DNA of 64,000 nucleotides from Brevibacillus agri (lineage in GTDB: Bacteria; Bacillota; Bacilli; Brevibacillales; Brevibacillaceae). Each line of letters begins with the position of its first letter. Within the stretch, counting starts at the first letter, position 1. Location of the stretch: positions 850,001 to 914,000 of the forward strand of contig NZ_CP026363.1 of NCBI RefSeq assembly GCF_004117055.1, read 5' to 3'. The position numbers and the translations under genes are program-made. A model generated the notes under the pieces. The model saw only the letters and a list, made by a program, of their open reading frames with translations, did not search any database and was not told the origin of the DNA. Shown here piece by piece: positions 1 to 7,437 of this stretch.

Positions 1-1331
1 CCCGGTAGTACCGCTCGAAAATGAACGGGGCTTCTTCAGCGGGAATGCCTTTGCCGTTGTCGATGATGTCGAGGATGAGCTTGTCGGTTTGCCGGGCGAC
101 CACTTCGATGCGCGTCGCTGCTGCGGCCACGCTGTTGTTGAGCAAATTCAGCAAAATTTGTTTGAAATGCGCGCTGTCTCCGATTCAGACGATTTCCGGC
201 TGGGGCAGCGTGATTTCGATGGCGGTTTCGGCAAAGGCAGGCAAGGTGCCGACTTGCGCGACGACCTGCTCCAGCAAGCTGGCGAGCTTGATTTCCTGCT
301 TTTCCGCGTAGACAGCGCCTGCCTCCATCGAGGAAAAGTCGAGCAGGTCGTTAACCATCGTCTGCAGCCGCTTTGCTTCATCCATGCTGATCTGCATGAA
401 CTCGTCGGCATCGGGGCCTTTGACGACCCCGTCCTTTACAGCCTGTATCATCCCGCGAATCGACGTAACCGGGGTGCGCAACTCGTGGGAGACTCCGGCC
501 AGCAAGTCTGTGCGCATCCGCTCCAACTGCCCCAGCCGCTTGGCCATGTCAGCGAACGGGGAGACGAGCTGGCTGATCTCGGCTTCTTTGACCCGGGTGG
601 AGTCGGGCAGGGCTGGCTCGTAGTTGCCGGAAGAGATTTGCTCCGCTGCCAGCGCCAATTGGCGAAGCGGCTGCGTAAGCGAACGCGACAGGACGTAGAC
701 CAATCGCCCAGCCGCAAAGCGTAATGATCCCGATCGAAACCATGATTGTGATGTACGTATGCACCAGATCGTTGTTGAGGCGGGTGCTGACGTAATACGT
801 TCCCGCCACTGTGTTTTGCTCGTAGTACGGCACCCCGACCCGCAGCCATGTGGCGTCTTTCAGCGTGATGATCTCGCGCGTTTCTTGGCGGATGTCGGCG
901 GGCTGGACAGGGGCAGGCAAGGTGACCGCAGTGCTGGCGATAGCGAGATTTTCTTCCAGGCTGATCGCCGGCAACGCCGCGCTGTTTGCGGTAGCGTCCG
1001 CCAGCTTCACCATTTTTACGGCTACAGGCGCTTTGTCAGAGTCCGCCTCTGTCGCGGGAACTGCGAGTGTCAGCGCCGCTTTCATAAACTTGCCTTCTTT
1101 TTCAAGCTGCTTGAGCAGTTCGTCCACGGAGATGCCTTTTTCCTTTGCCATCTGCTCCAGATTAATGACCGGCTGCATTGGCACTTGCATGCCGTCGTTT
1201 TGGACGGTAACGGTTTTGGCAGGGAAAGTCGCGACAGCTTTTTGCACTGTGGATTCATCTGCGGCAAATGCAGAGCCTGCCATTGCGGATACGGCCAGAG
1301 CGATTACGGACATTGCGAGTTTCTTTTTCAT
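1..1331 (-). pseudogene. Broken sensor histidine kinase whose 5' end encodes an unrelated-looking secreted protein
   Basis: A GGAGGA ribosome site precedes the ATG at 1331. The product starts with a clear signal peptide (MKKKLAMSVIALAVSAMAG, then AFA-ADES) and a short helical region containing SVDELLKQLEKEGK. It then passes without a stop into what looks like the sensor domain and second membrane helix of a histidine kinase (about 960-700). Near 700 the frame must shift to continue into HAMP and the HisKA box (SHELRTPVTSIRG). At 185-187 the codon expected to be Trp is TGA. Beyond it the HATPase N-box (ILLNLLNNSV) and G1 box (DNGKGIP) continue in frame to the window edge. So one frameshift and one nonsense codon separate the sensor, HisKA and ATPase parts. 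The secreted-protein/kinase join looks like a deletion fusion. The full gene extends beyond the window, and homologue alignment is needed to fix the junction. Confidence 0.72.
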
Positions 1332-1467
1332 GAAAAATTCCTCCTTGGGGTTTCGGTTTGTTTTTTGTTTGTGCCAGCTTGCGGGCTTGCCCGTCCCGGC
1401 TACACAACCAAGATAGCCAGGCCGTGTGTCCGTCAAATGACCGGAATATGGAAAAGTCGTGGAATAC

Positions 1468-1505
1468 CGAAAACGCTTGCATTTTTTCTTGCCTTGTCAT
1501 ACATT
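1468..1505 (+). promoter_or_regulatory. Probable sigma-A promoter of the eut operon with overlapping cre (CcpA) site
   Basis: TTGCAT (1477-1482) and TACATT (1500-1505) are separated by 17 bases. The 14-mer CGAAAACGCTTGCA at 1468-1481 matches the catabolite-responsive element TGAAARCGYTTTCA at 12 of 14 positions and overlaps the -35 box, a position suited to repression. Transcription from here would enter the antiterminator leader at 1566. Predicted from pattern only. Confidence 0.5.
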
Positions 1506-1565
1506 AGAAGCAGGAATAAGATCGCAGAATTGGCGTGAATCTTATCCGAACAAGTGAATAGACAA

Positions 1566-1623
1566 AAGGCAAAGGTGCCCTTGAACACGAGTCTTGTTCT
1601 TTCGTGTTTAGGCACCTTTTTTT
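1566..1623 (+). promoter_or_regulatory. ANTAR-type antitermination leader: hexaloop hairpin overlapping a terminator
   Basis: A strong terminator is formed by AAAGGTGCC (1571-1579) and GGCACCTTT (1611-1619), with extra inner pairing (AACACGA/TCGTGTT) and a T run. Overlapping its 5' arm is a small hairpin, AAGGC / GCCCTT (1566-1582), with hexaloop AAAGGT. A at loop position 1 and G at position 4 are the known recognition bases for EutV-type ANTAR proteins. A possible upstream partner stem is ATAAGAT/ATCTTAT (about 1517-1545), but its loop does not match the A1/G4 rule. EutV encoded at 8870 would stabilise the small hairpin and allow read-through into eutL. Confidence 0.7.
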
Positions 1624-1665
1624 GCGTTTTGAAAAGGGAAGTTGTCTGAAAGGAGTGTGACACGC

Positions 1666-2316
1666 ATGGAAAAACCAATTCGAGCGACGCCGCTTGCGAT
1701 CCGAATGATTCCCAACGTCGATCCACAATTTGCGGAGAAGCTGAACCTGCCTTCCCATATCCGCAGTGTGGGGATGCTGACATCCACCATTGACGATGTG
1801 GGCTATACAGCCATTGATGAAGCGACGAAAAAGGCAGCAGTCGAAGTGATTTACGCCAAGTCGTTTTACGCAGGCTCTGGGCACGCTTCCGGTCCGTTGT
1901 CCGGCGAGTTCATCGGGATCATCGGGGGAGCGACGCCATCAGAGGTACAGAGCGGTATTGATGCAGCCGTTGCCTTCATGGAAAGCGGAGCATGCTTTTA
2001 CTCGTTGAATGAAGAGGGGACGCATGCGTATTACGCACATGTCGTGTCGCGGACGGGCAGCTACTTGTCTGGGCTTGCCGGCATCAGGGAAGGGGAGCCG
2101 CTCGCCTATCTGATCGCTCCGCCGCTTGAGGCCATGTACGGGATAGATGCCGCTCTCAAGGCAGCAGATGTACAGATGGTGCAGTTTTTTGGCCCGCCCA
2201 CGGAAACCAACTTCGGGGGAGCGCTGCTTACAGGAAGCCAATCGGCATGCACCGCAGCAGCCGCTGCCTTTGCCGACGCAGTAAGAAGCGTCGCCCGACA
2301 GCCAGTCAAACGATAA
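1666..2316 (+). CDS. eutL: EutL microcompartment shell protein (tandem BMC domain, trimer)
   Basis: Shell protein of the ethanolamine microcompartment. The 216-residue length matches the EutL family (about 219). The sequence carries family features such as IRSVGMLTSTIDDVGYTAID, YAKSFYAGSGHASGPLSGE and the C-terminal GGALLTGSQSACTAA segment. EutL trimers carry two permuted BMC folds per chain and form a gated pore in the facet. I chose the ATG at 1666 because AAAGGAG lies 10 bases upstream; an upstream in-frame start at 1642 lacks a site. It is the first gene after the antitermination leader, so it heads the eut transcript. EutK-like and EutE genes follow. Confidence 0.9.
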   Translation: MEKPIRATPLAIRMIPNVDPQFAEKLNLPSHIRSVGMLTSTIDDVGYTAIDEATKKAAVEVIYAKSFYAGSGHASGPLSGEFIGIIGGATPSEVQSGIDAAVAFMESGACFYSLNEEGTHAYYAHVVSRTGSYLSGLAGIREGEPLAYLIAPPLEAMYGIDAALKAADVQMVQFFGPPTETNFGGALLTGSQSACTAAAAAFADAVRSVARQPVKR

Positions 2317-2351
2317 AAGGGATTTTCCCTCTTGAAGGGGAGGAAATGTAA

Positions 2352-2843
2352 ATGCGCGCTCATGCATACTCACTGGGCATGATTGAGACGCTGGGCTTGC
2401 CCGCGCTCATCGCGGCCGCCGATGCTGCTGCCAAAGCGGCAGACGTCAAGGTCGTTACTTATGAAGGCGCGGATGCAGGGATTGTGACCGTGTACGTAAT
2501 CGGAGATGTTTCTTCGGTTCAGGCGGCTGTAGACGCTGGCGCTGACGCAGCAAGACGCGTCGGACGGTTGCTGCACTCCCACGTCATCCCGCGTCCTGAT
2601 GAGAATGTTCCCAAAATGATTAAAAATCTGATGCGTTCGGAAGCGAAGGAAGAAGCCAAGCCACAGCCTGCACAGGCAAAGGCAGAGCCGGCGCTGGCAG
2701 AGCAATCGATCAACGACTTGCGCAAGCTGGCCCGCTCGATTGCGGATTTCCCGCTTTCGACCAATGACATCAATACGGCGAAGAAAGAAGACCTGATTCG
2801 CCTGATTGAAGAAAAGCAGCAAGGCGGAGGTGACAAAGCCTAA
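2352..2843 (+). CDS. BMC-domain shell protein with C-terminal helical extension (EutK-like)
   Basis: Residues 1-90 form a single BMC domain (SLGMIETLGLPALIAAADAAAKAADV near the start, then GDVSSVQAAVDAG and HVIPRP), as in hexamer-forming shell proteins. A Lys/Ala/Pro-rich linker (about 95-118) leads to a helical tail of about 45 residues (SINDLRKLARSIADF, then KKEDLIRLIEEKQ). EutK of enterics has a BMC domain plus a C-terminal helical (HTH-like) domain, so the layout is EutK-like, but I do not see clear sequence kinship in the tail. The start has a GGGGAGG site. The stop overlaps the eutE start (TAATG at 2841-2845), implying translational coupling. Confidence 0.8.
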   Translation: MRAHAYSLGMIETLGLPALIAAADAAAKAADVKVVTYEGADAGIVTVYVIGDVSSVQAAVDAGADAARRVGRLLHSHVIPRPDENVPKMIKNLMRSEAKEEAKPQPAQAKAEPALAEQSINDLRKLARSIADFPLSTNDINTAKKEDLIRLIEEKQQGGGDKA

Positions 2844-4336
2844 TGACACTGGACGCTGATTTGTATTCCATTCAGGAAGTGCGCACGTACCTCGCCCAAG
2901 CGAAGGAAGCGCAGGCGAAGCTTGCTACCTACACCCAGGAGCAGATCGACCGGATCATCGCTGCCATGTCCAAGGCTGGCGTAGAGAATGCCGAGCGATT
3001 GGCCGCTCTGGCGGTTGAAGAGACTGGCTTCGGAAACGTTCCGGACAAACGGATGAAAAACTTGTTCGCTTCCCAGGATGTGTATGCTTCCATCAAAGAT
3101 GTGAAGACCGTAGGCATCATTCGCAAGGACGAAGAGAACAAGGTGTGGGAAGTGGCGCAGCCGGTCGGGATCGTGGCTGGTATCGTGCCGTCGACCAACC
3201 CGACATCGACCGTTATTTTCAAGTCGATGATCGCGCTCAAGGCGCGCAACGCGATTGTCTTCAGCCCGCACCCGTCGGCAGCCAAATGCACGCTGGAAGC
3301 AGCGCGGCTGATGGCACAGGCCGCTGTGCAGGCTGGAGCGCCGGAAGGCTTGATCCATTGCGTTAGCAAGCCGACGCTCCCGGCTACAAACGAGCTGATG
3401 AAGCACAAGCTGACCAACGTGATTCTCGCAACAGGTGGTACGCCAATGGTGCGGGCTGCGTACAGCTCCGGAAAGCCTGCTTACGGTGTCGGACCCGGAA
3501 ACGTTCCGGTCTACATCCACCACAGCGCTGACCTCGCTGCCGCTGCCAAGCGCATTGTGCAGAGCAAGACCTTTGACTACGGCACCATCTGCGCCTCGGA
3601 GCAGGCACTAGTGGTTGAGGAAGCGGTCAAGCATCAGATGATTGCCGCTTTGAAGCGCGAAGGAGCGTACTTCCTGGACGAGAACGAGAAGGCAAAAGTA
3701 GCCGCCATCATCATGGTGAACGGCTCGCTCAACGCCAAAATCGTCGGCCGCTCCCCGCACGTCATCGCGCAAATGGCAGGCATCTCGATTCCGGCCGAAA
3801 CGCGCGTGCTGGTGGCGGAAGAGACTGGCGTAGGCAAAGAGTATCCGCTGTCCGTGGAAAAGCTGGCGCCGATTCTCGCTCTCTACACCGTTCAAGGAGA
3901 CAACGAGGCGTTTGCCCGTTGCCGCGAGCTGCTCACGCACGGCGGCTTGGGCCACACCGCAGGGATTCACGCACAGGATGAAAACATCATCGCATCTTAC
4001 GGCCAGGCGATGCCGGCTTCCCGCATCCCGGTCAATACCGGAACCACCTTCGGGGGCATCGGGGCCACGACTGGCGTGCAGCCGTCCTTTACGCTCGGAT
4101 GCGGTTCTTTCGGGAACAACATCACATCCGACAACATCGGTCCCAAGCATCTTTTCAACATCAAGCGCGTCGCTTTCGGCGTAAGAGAAATGCCTGAGTC
4201 TGCGCCAGTGCAAGCTGCACAAGCGACAAAGGCAGAGGAAGCCGTGCTGCAAGCAGTCTCTTCGCTGAACGTCGGCTTGAGCCGCGAAGAGATCAAAAAC
4301 ATTATTAAATCGGTTTTAACAGAAATGACGTCGTAA
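2843..4336 (+). CDS. eutE: CoA-acylating acetaldehyde dehydrogenase EutE
   Basis: Converts acetaldehyde, CoA and NAD+ to acetyl-CoA inside the microcompartment. The 497-residue chain has the aldehyde dehydrogenase fold with the catalytic Cys in FDYGTICASEQ (about residue 251) and the cofactor region IVPSTNPTSTV. The C-terminus is of note: after a Gln/Ala-rich linker (about 450-470) there is an amphipathic helix, SREEIKNIIKSVLTEM, ending two residues later. This is the usual form of a C-terminal encapsulation peptide, so cargo targeting is probably at this end and not at the N-terminus as in enteric EutE. It overlaps the upstream stop by 1 base. Confidence 0.93.
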   Translation: MTLDADLYSIQEVRTYLAQAKEAQAKLATYTQEQIDRIIAAMSKAGVENAERLAALAVEETGFGNVPDKRMKNLFASQDVYASIKDVKTVGIIRKDEENKVWEVAQPVGIVAGIVPSTNPTSTVIFKSMIALKARNAIVFSPHPSAAKCTLEAARLMAQAAVQAGAPEGLIHCVSKPTLPATNELMKHKLTNVILATGGTPMVRAAYSSGKPAYGVGPGNVPVYIHHSADLAAAAKRIVQSKTFDYGTICASEQALVVEEAVKHQMIAALKREGAYFLDENEKAKVAAIIMVNGSLNAKIVGRSPHVIAQMAGISIPAETRVLVAEETGVGKEYPLSVEKLAPILALYTVQGDNEAFARCRELLTHGGLGHTAGIHAQDENIIASYGQAMPASRIPVNTGTTFGGIGATTGVQPSFTLGCGSFGNNITSDNIGPKHLFNIKRVAFGVREMPESAPVQAAQATKAEEAVLQAVSSLNVGLSREEIKNIIKSVLTEMTS

Positions 4337-4378
4337 ATTAGTGAAAATTTGTCCATATAATTAAGGAGGAATAAAAAA

Positions 4379-4666
4379 ATGGCTGGAGAAATGTCCGCAT
4401 TGGGAATGGTAGAAACAAAAGGTCTGGTAGGAGCAGTTGAAGCTGCTGATGCAATGGTAAAAGCAGCGAACGTAAAACTGATTGGTAAAGTACACGTAGG
4501 TGGCGGTCTCGTAACAGTCATGGTACGTGGTGACGTAGGTGCAGTAAAAGCTTCCACGGACGCAGGCGCCGCTGCTGCCGAAAAAGTAGGCGAGCTCGTA
4601 TCTGTACACGTCATCCCACGCCCGCACGGAGACATTGAACTGATCCTGCCTAAGCTCGAAGGGTAA
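4379..4666 (+). CDS. eutM: Major hexameric shell protein EutM (BMC-H)
   Basis: A canonical 95-residue single BMC domain ([42 protein letters not shown]) that forms the facets of the compartment. The start follows an AAGGAGGAATAAAAAA site, the strongest in the locus, which fits a highly expressed structural protein. The 42-base gap after eutE is AT-rich and holds no clear terminator. The gene uses A/T-ending codons more than its neighbours, again consistent with high expression. Paralogues in the locus are the EutK-like protein, EutL and EutS. Confidence 0.93.
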   Translation: MAGEMSALGMVETKGLVGAVEAADAMVKAANVKLIGKVHVGGGLVTVMVRGDVGAVKASTDAGAAAAEKVGELVSVHVIPRPHGDIELILPKLEG

Positions 4667-4672
4667 TCCCCT

Positions 4673-5452
4673 ATGGCAGTTATTACAGAAGCATCTTTGC
4701 GAGCCATGCATAAGACAGGCATCCCAAACCCCTTTCTCCTGGAGAAAGGGGATAAAATCACACCAGCAGCGGCAGATTTCTTGAAAGGAAGAGGGATTCA
4801 AGTGAAATCTTTTGAAGAACAACAGCAGCAACCTTCCACCAATCAAACTGCCGGGGCCGTACAGGAAATTCCCCTTGGCGTTTCCAATCGCCACGTTCAT
4901 TTGTCGCCAGCCGATGTAGAGAAGCTGTTTGGCGCAGGACACCAATTGACGCCGATGCGCGATCTGTCGCAGCCTGGCCAGTTCGCTTGCCAGGAGACGG
5001 TGACCATCGTCGGGCCAAAAGGCAGCATTCACGGCGTGCGCATTCTCGGACCGGCGCGCGGAGCGACGCAAGTGGAAATCTCCCGCACGGACGGATTTAC
5101 GCTGGGCGTGCATGCCCCTGTGCGGATGTCTGGAGATATTGAAGGAACACCGGGTCTGGTACTCGTAACAGCAAAAGGCACAGTCGTACTGGACAAAGGT
5201 GTGATTGTAGCCAAGCGGCACGTTCACATGTCGCCTGCGGATGCCGAGCAGTTCCAGGTGAAGGACGGCGACACGCTGATCCTTGCGACGCAGAGTGACC
5301 GCCCTGTCATCTATCCGGATGTGGTCGTTCGCGTACATCCACAATTCGCGCTCGATTTCCACGTCGATCTGGATGAAGGGAATGCCGCCAATTTGAAAAC
5401 GGGCGACCGGGTAAAAGTGATCGGCAAAAACGGCCAGTTTTACTCCGGCTAA
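4673..5452 (+). CDS. pduL: PduL-type phosphotransacylase with an N-terminal EutQ/EutT-like module
   Basis: Interconverts acetyl-CoA and acetyl phosphate, recycling CoA inside the compartment. The PduL core starts near residue 65 and has both zinc-binding His motifs, NRHVHLSPAD and KRHVHMSPAD, plus the DFHVDLDEGNA segment. Residues 3-45 (ITEASLRAM, then KGDKITPAAADFLKGRGI) form a separate module. It resembles the N-terminus of EutT and EutQ and is joined by a Gln-rich linker. The same module recurs at the C-terminus of the next protein. It starts 7 bases after eutM, with GAAGGG as a modest ribosome site. In Gram-positive eut loci this enzyme is often called EutD. Confidence 0.88.
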   Translation: MAVITEASLRAMHKTGIPNPFLLEKGDKITPAAADFLKGRGIQVKSFEEQQQQPSTNQTAGAVQEIPLGVSNRHVHLSPADVEKLFGAGHQLTPMRDLSQPGQFACQETVTIVGPKGSIHGVRILGPARGATQVEISRTDGFTLGVHAPVRMSGDIEGTPGLVLVTAKGTVVLDKGVIVAKRHVHMSPADAEQFQVKDGDTLILATQSDRPVIYPDVVVRVHPQFALDFHVDLDEGNAANLKTGDRVKVIGKNGQFYSG

Positions 5453-5468
5453 CGGAGGTAGAGCTTTG

Positions 5469-6287
5469 ATGGACATCAGAGAAATGGTGGCATCGATTAC
5501 GAAAGAAATTTTGCTTTCCATGAATGCAGAAAAGAAACCGGAAGCGCCTCGTGTCCTGTATGTCTTTTGCGACAGCCAGGCACATGAGGCATTCCAGGAT
5601 CATTTTATCCATCTGAAAAACCACGGGATTTGCCACGACATCCTTTTCCTGGACGGGGAAACTTCCTCCTGGCTGGGGATGCACAAGATCGAATGCGGGG
5701 GAGCAGGCAAAATTCTCACAGCGGATGAGTATGCTCCCGCCCCGTTGGAAGTGCCGAAAGATTACGCCGGGATCGTCATTCCGGAGATTGATCTGGACAA
5801 TGCGGCGCGAATCGCCTCCGGCCTGAAAGGCACGATCAAGGCAGAAATCGTCTTCTCCGCACTGGTGACAGGCAAGTTCGTCATCGCAGGTTCCGACGTG
5901 CCGGGCATCAAGCGCGCCGACCGCCGCACCCTGCAAACGTTGACGCTGACGCCAGCATACGAAAGGCTGTTCCTGCGCCATGTCGAGGCGATGAAGGAGC
6001 TTGGCGTGGAGTTCGTGGAGCAGAAACGCTTGGCTGACCGCGTCGTGTCCAAACTGAAGTCCCAACTGCAAAAAGCAGAGGCAAAGCCTGAGCAGCCGAC
6101 CTTGACGGCCTTGGACGAGGCAGAAGCGGTGTTCTCCGGCAAGCTGCTGACGGCTGACTGGATCAAATCCCAGCCGGAGTTGCGGGATACGACCTTGCAT
6201 GTGAAAAAAGGAGCGATTGTCTCTCCGCTGGCTTACGACAGCATGAGAGAGCGCGGCATTACGGTCAGCTATTTAGGAAAAGGGTGA
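5469..6287 (+). CDS. Probable microcompartment cargo protein of unknown function (flavoprotein-like middle)
   Basis: A protein of this type occupies eut loci of Listeria and clostridia, but its activity is not known to me. Residues 1-17 (DIREMVASITKEILLSM) form a short amphipathic helix followed by a Lys/Pro linker, the classic layout of an N-terminal encapsulation peptide. The middle (about 28-200) has alternating hydrophobic strands (RVLYVFCDS, AGIVIPEIDLDNAARIA, KFVIAGSDV) like a Rossmann or flavoprotein fold. Residues 225-272 repeat the EutQ/EutT-like module of the preceding PduL protein (LLTADWIKS, KKGAIVSPLAYDSMRERGI). GGAGG lies 13 bases before the ATG at 5469; a TTG at 5466 is an alternative start. 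Confidence 0.7.
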   Translation: MDIREMVASITKEILLSMNAEKKPEAPRVLYVFCDSQAHEAFQDHFIHLKNHGICHDILFLDGETSSWLGMHKIECGGAGKILTADEYAPAPLEVPKDYAGIVIPEIDLDNAARIASGLKGTIKAEIVFSALVTGKFVIAGSDVPGIKRADRRTLQTLTLTPAYERLFLRHVEAMKELGVEFVEQKRLADRVVSKLKSQLQKAEAKPEQPTLTALDEAEAVFSGKLLTADWIKSQPELRDTTLHVKKGAIVSPLAYDSMRERGITVSYLGKG

Positions 6288-6291
6288 TCGC

Positions 6292-6579
6292 ATGTTTTTG
6301 GGAAAAGTGATCGGCAGCGTTTGGGCAACCCAAAAGGAAACCGGCATGGAAAATCTCAAGCTGATGGTTGTCCAGCCCATTGACTGGCGCGGCGAAGAGA
6401 GCGGGCAAACCGTCATCGCAGCAGACCGGATCGGGGCAGGGATCGGCGAGCAGGTCATCGTCTCGCGCGGGACGCCTGCCCGTATCCTTTTTACTGGCAA
6501 CAGCGTGCCGATCGATGCGATCATCGTGGGCATCGTCGATTCGTTTGAGGTGCCGGGTGCCGCAGGAGGAGAGGGATAG
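6292..6579 (+). CDS. eutN: EutN/CcmL pentameric vertex protein
   Basis: The 95-residue chain matches the BMC-P family, which caps the vertices of the shell as pentamers. Typical features are [15 protein letters not shown] at the start, [32 protein letters not shown] and the final [10 protein letters not shown]. It is tightly packed in the operon, with 4 bases from the upstream stop and 2 bases to eutS. One EutN among several BMC shell genes (EutL, EutM, EutK-like, EutS) gives a complete set of shell types: pentamer, hexamers and trimer. Confidence 0.92.
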   Translation: MFLGKVIGSVWATQKETGMENLKLMVVQPIDWRGEESGQTVIAADRIGAGIGEQVIVSRGTPARILFTGNSVPIDAIIVGIVDSFEVPGAAGGEG

Positions 6580-6581
6580 CG

Positions 6582-6923
6582 ATGGAACAGGAACGTTCAC
6601 GGGTCATACAGGAATTTGTCCCAGGGAAACAGGTCACGTTGGCTCATGTGATCGCAAACCCTGACCCTATGCTCTATACCAAGCTGGGGATCAAGGAGGC
6701 CGGAGCGATCGGCATTCTGACCCTGACGCCGACGGAAACGGCCATTATTGCTGCCGACATCGCAACGAAGGCAGCAGGTGTCGAGCTCGGGTTTCTCGAT
6801 CGTTTCACAGGTTCACTGATTGTCGTGGGGGATGTCTCTGCTGTAGAGATGGCAGTGGACGCGGTCAATCAGGTGCTGAGCGAAAAACTGCGGTTCACAC
6901 CGGCATTGGTGACGAAATCATGA
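6582..6923 (+). CDS. eutS: EutS shell protein (permuted BMC hexamer)
   Basis: The 113-residue length equals the family norm. It shows the EutS/PduU signature [19 protein letters not shown], whose N-terminal strands form a small barrel over the pore, followed by the permuted BMC core ([35 protein letters not shown]). In EutS the hexamer is bent and is thought to sit at facet edges. A GGAGG site precedes the ATG. The gene ends with a 4-base overlap (ATGA, 6920-6923) with eutP. Confidence 0.92.
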   Translation: MEQERSRVIQEFVPGKQVTLAHVIANPDPMLYTKLGIKEAGAIGILTLTPTETAIIAADIATKAAGVELGFLDRFTGSLIVVGDVSAVEMAVDAVNQVLSEKLRFTPALVTKS

Positions 6924-7363
6924 CAGGCCGTGTCATGATTATCGGGGCCATCGAAGCGGGCAAGTCTTCTCTGGTCAAAGCGCTGTTCAACGATGAACAG
7001 CCGGCCAGGAAGACGCAAGCGCTGGAATATCGGGACTGGGTGATCGACACGCCGGGCGAGTACAGCGAAAATCCGATGTTTTACCGCACCCTGATGGCAA
7101 CCGCGCTGGAGGCGACCATCGTGGTGATGGTCCAGGATGCCACACGCGAGCGCAACTACTTTCCCCCGGGCTTCGCGCACGGCTTTCCCCAGGCGTGCGT
7201 AGGAGTCATCACCAAGGTAGATCACCCCGCTGCCGATGTGCAACGAGCGGAAGGCTTTTTGCGCCAGTCGCTGGGCGACGCGCGAATTTTTCGGACGTCC
7301 TCCTACACCAGTGAGGGAGTGCCGGAATTGCGCGCGTATTTGCAAGAAATGGTAAGCGAATAA
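6920..7363 (+). CDS. eutP: EutP, P-loop GTPase-like protein
   Basis: A small (147 residues) P-loop protein with Walker [10 protein letters not shown] near residue 9, a DTPGEY Walker B/switch II-like motif and a TKVD base-recognition motif, as in Ras-like GTPases. EutP and PduV are conserved in microcompartment loci. Acetate-kinase-like activity has been reported for the Salmonella protein, and PduV has been linked to compartment positioning; which applies here is unknown. The overlap with eutS implies coupled translation. A 74-base gap without a terminator leads to the eutW kinase gene. Confidence 0.88.
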   Translation: MTGRVMIIGAIEAGKSSLVKALFNDEQPARKTQALEYRDWVIDTPGEYSENPMFYRTLMATALEATIVVMVQDATRERNYFPPGFAHGFPQACVGVITKVDHPAADVQRAEGFLRQSLGDARIFRTSSYTSEGVPELRAYLQEMVSE

Positions 7364-7437
7364 GCCTCTTTCCGCCGTAGCGAGTCTGTGAGAAAATGAA
7401 GGCAATATCAACTCCTAGCAGGTGAAAAGAGGTTCGC

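Noticed and set aside
1517-1545. Upstream hairpin ATAAGAT/ATCTTAT as the first ANTAR hexaloop
   Set aside because: The stem is good but the apical loop is seven bases, AGAATTG, without G at position 4. Kept only as a weak possibility.
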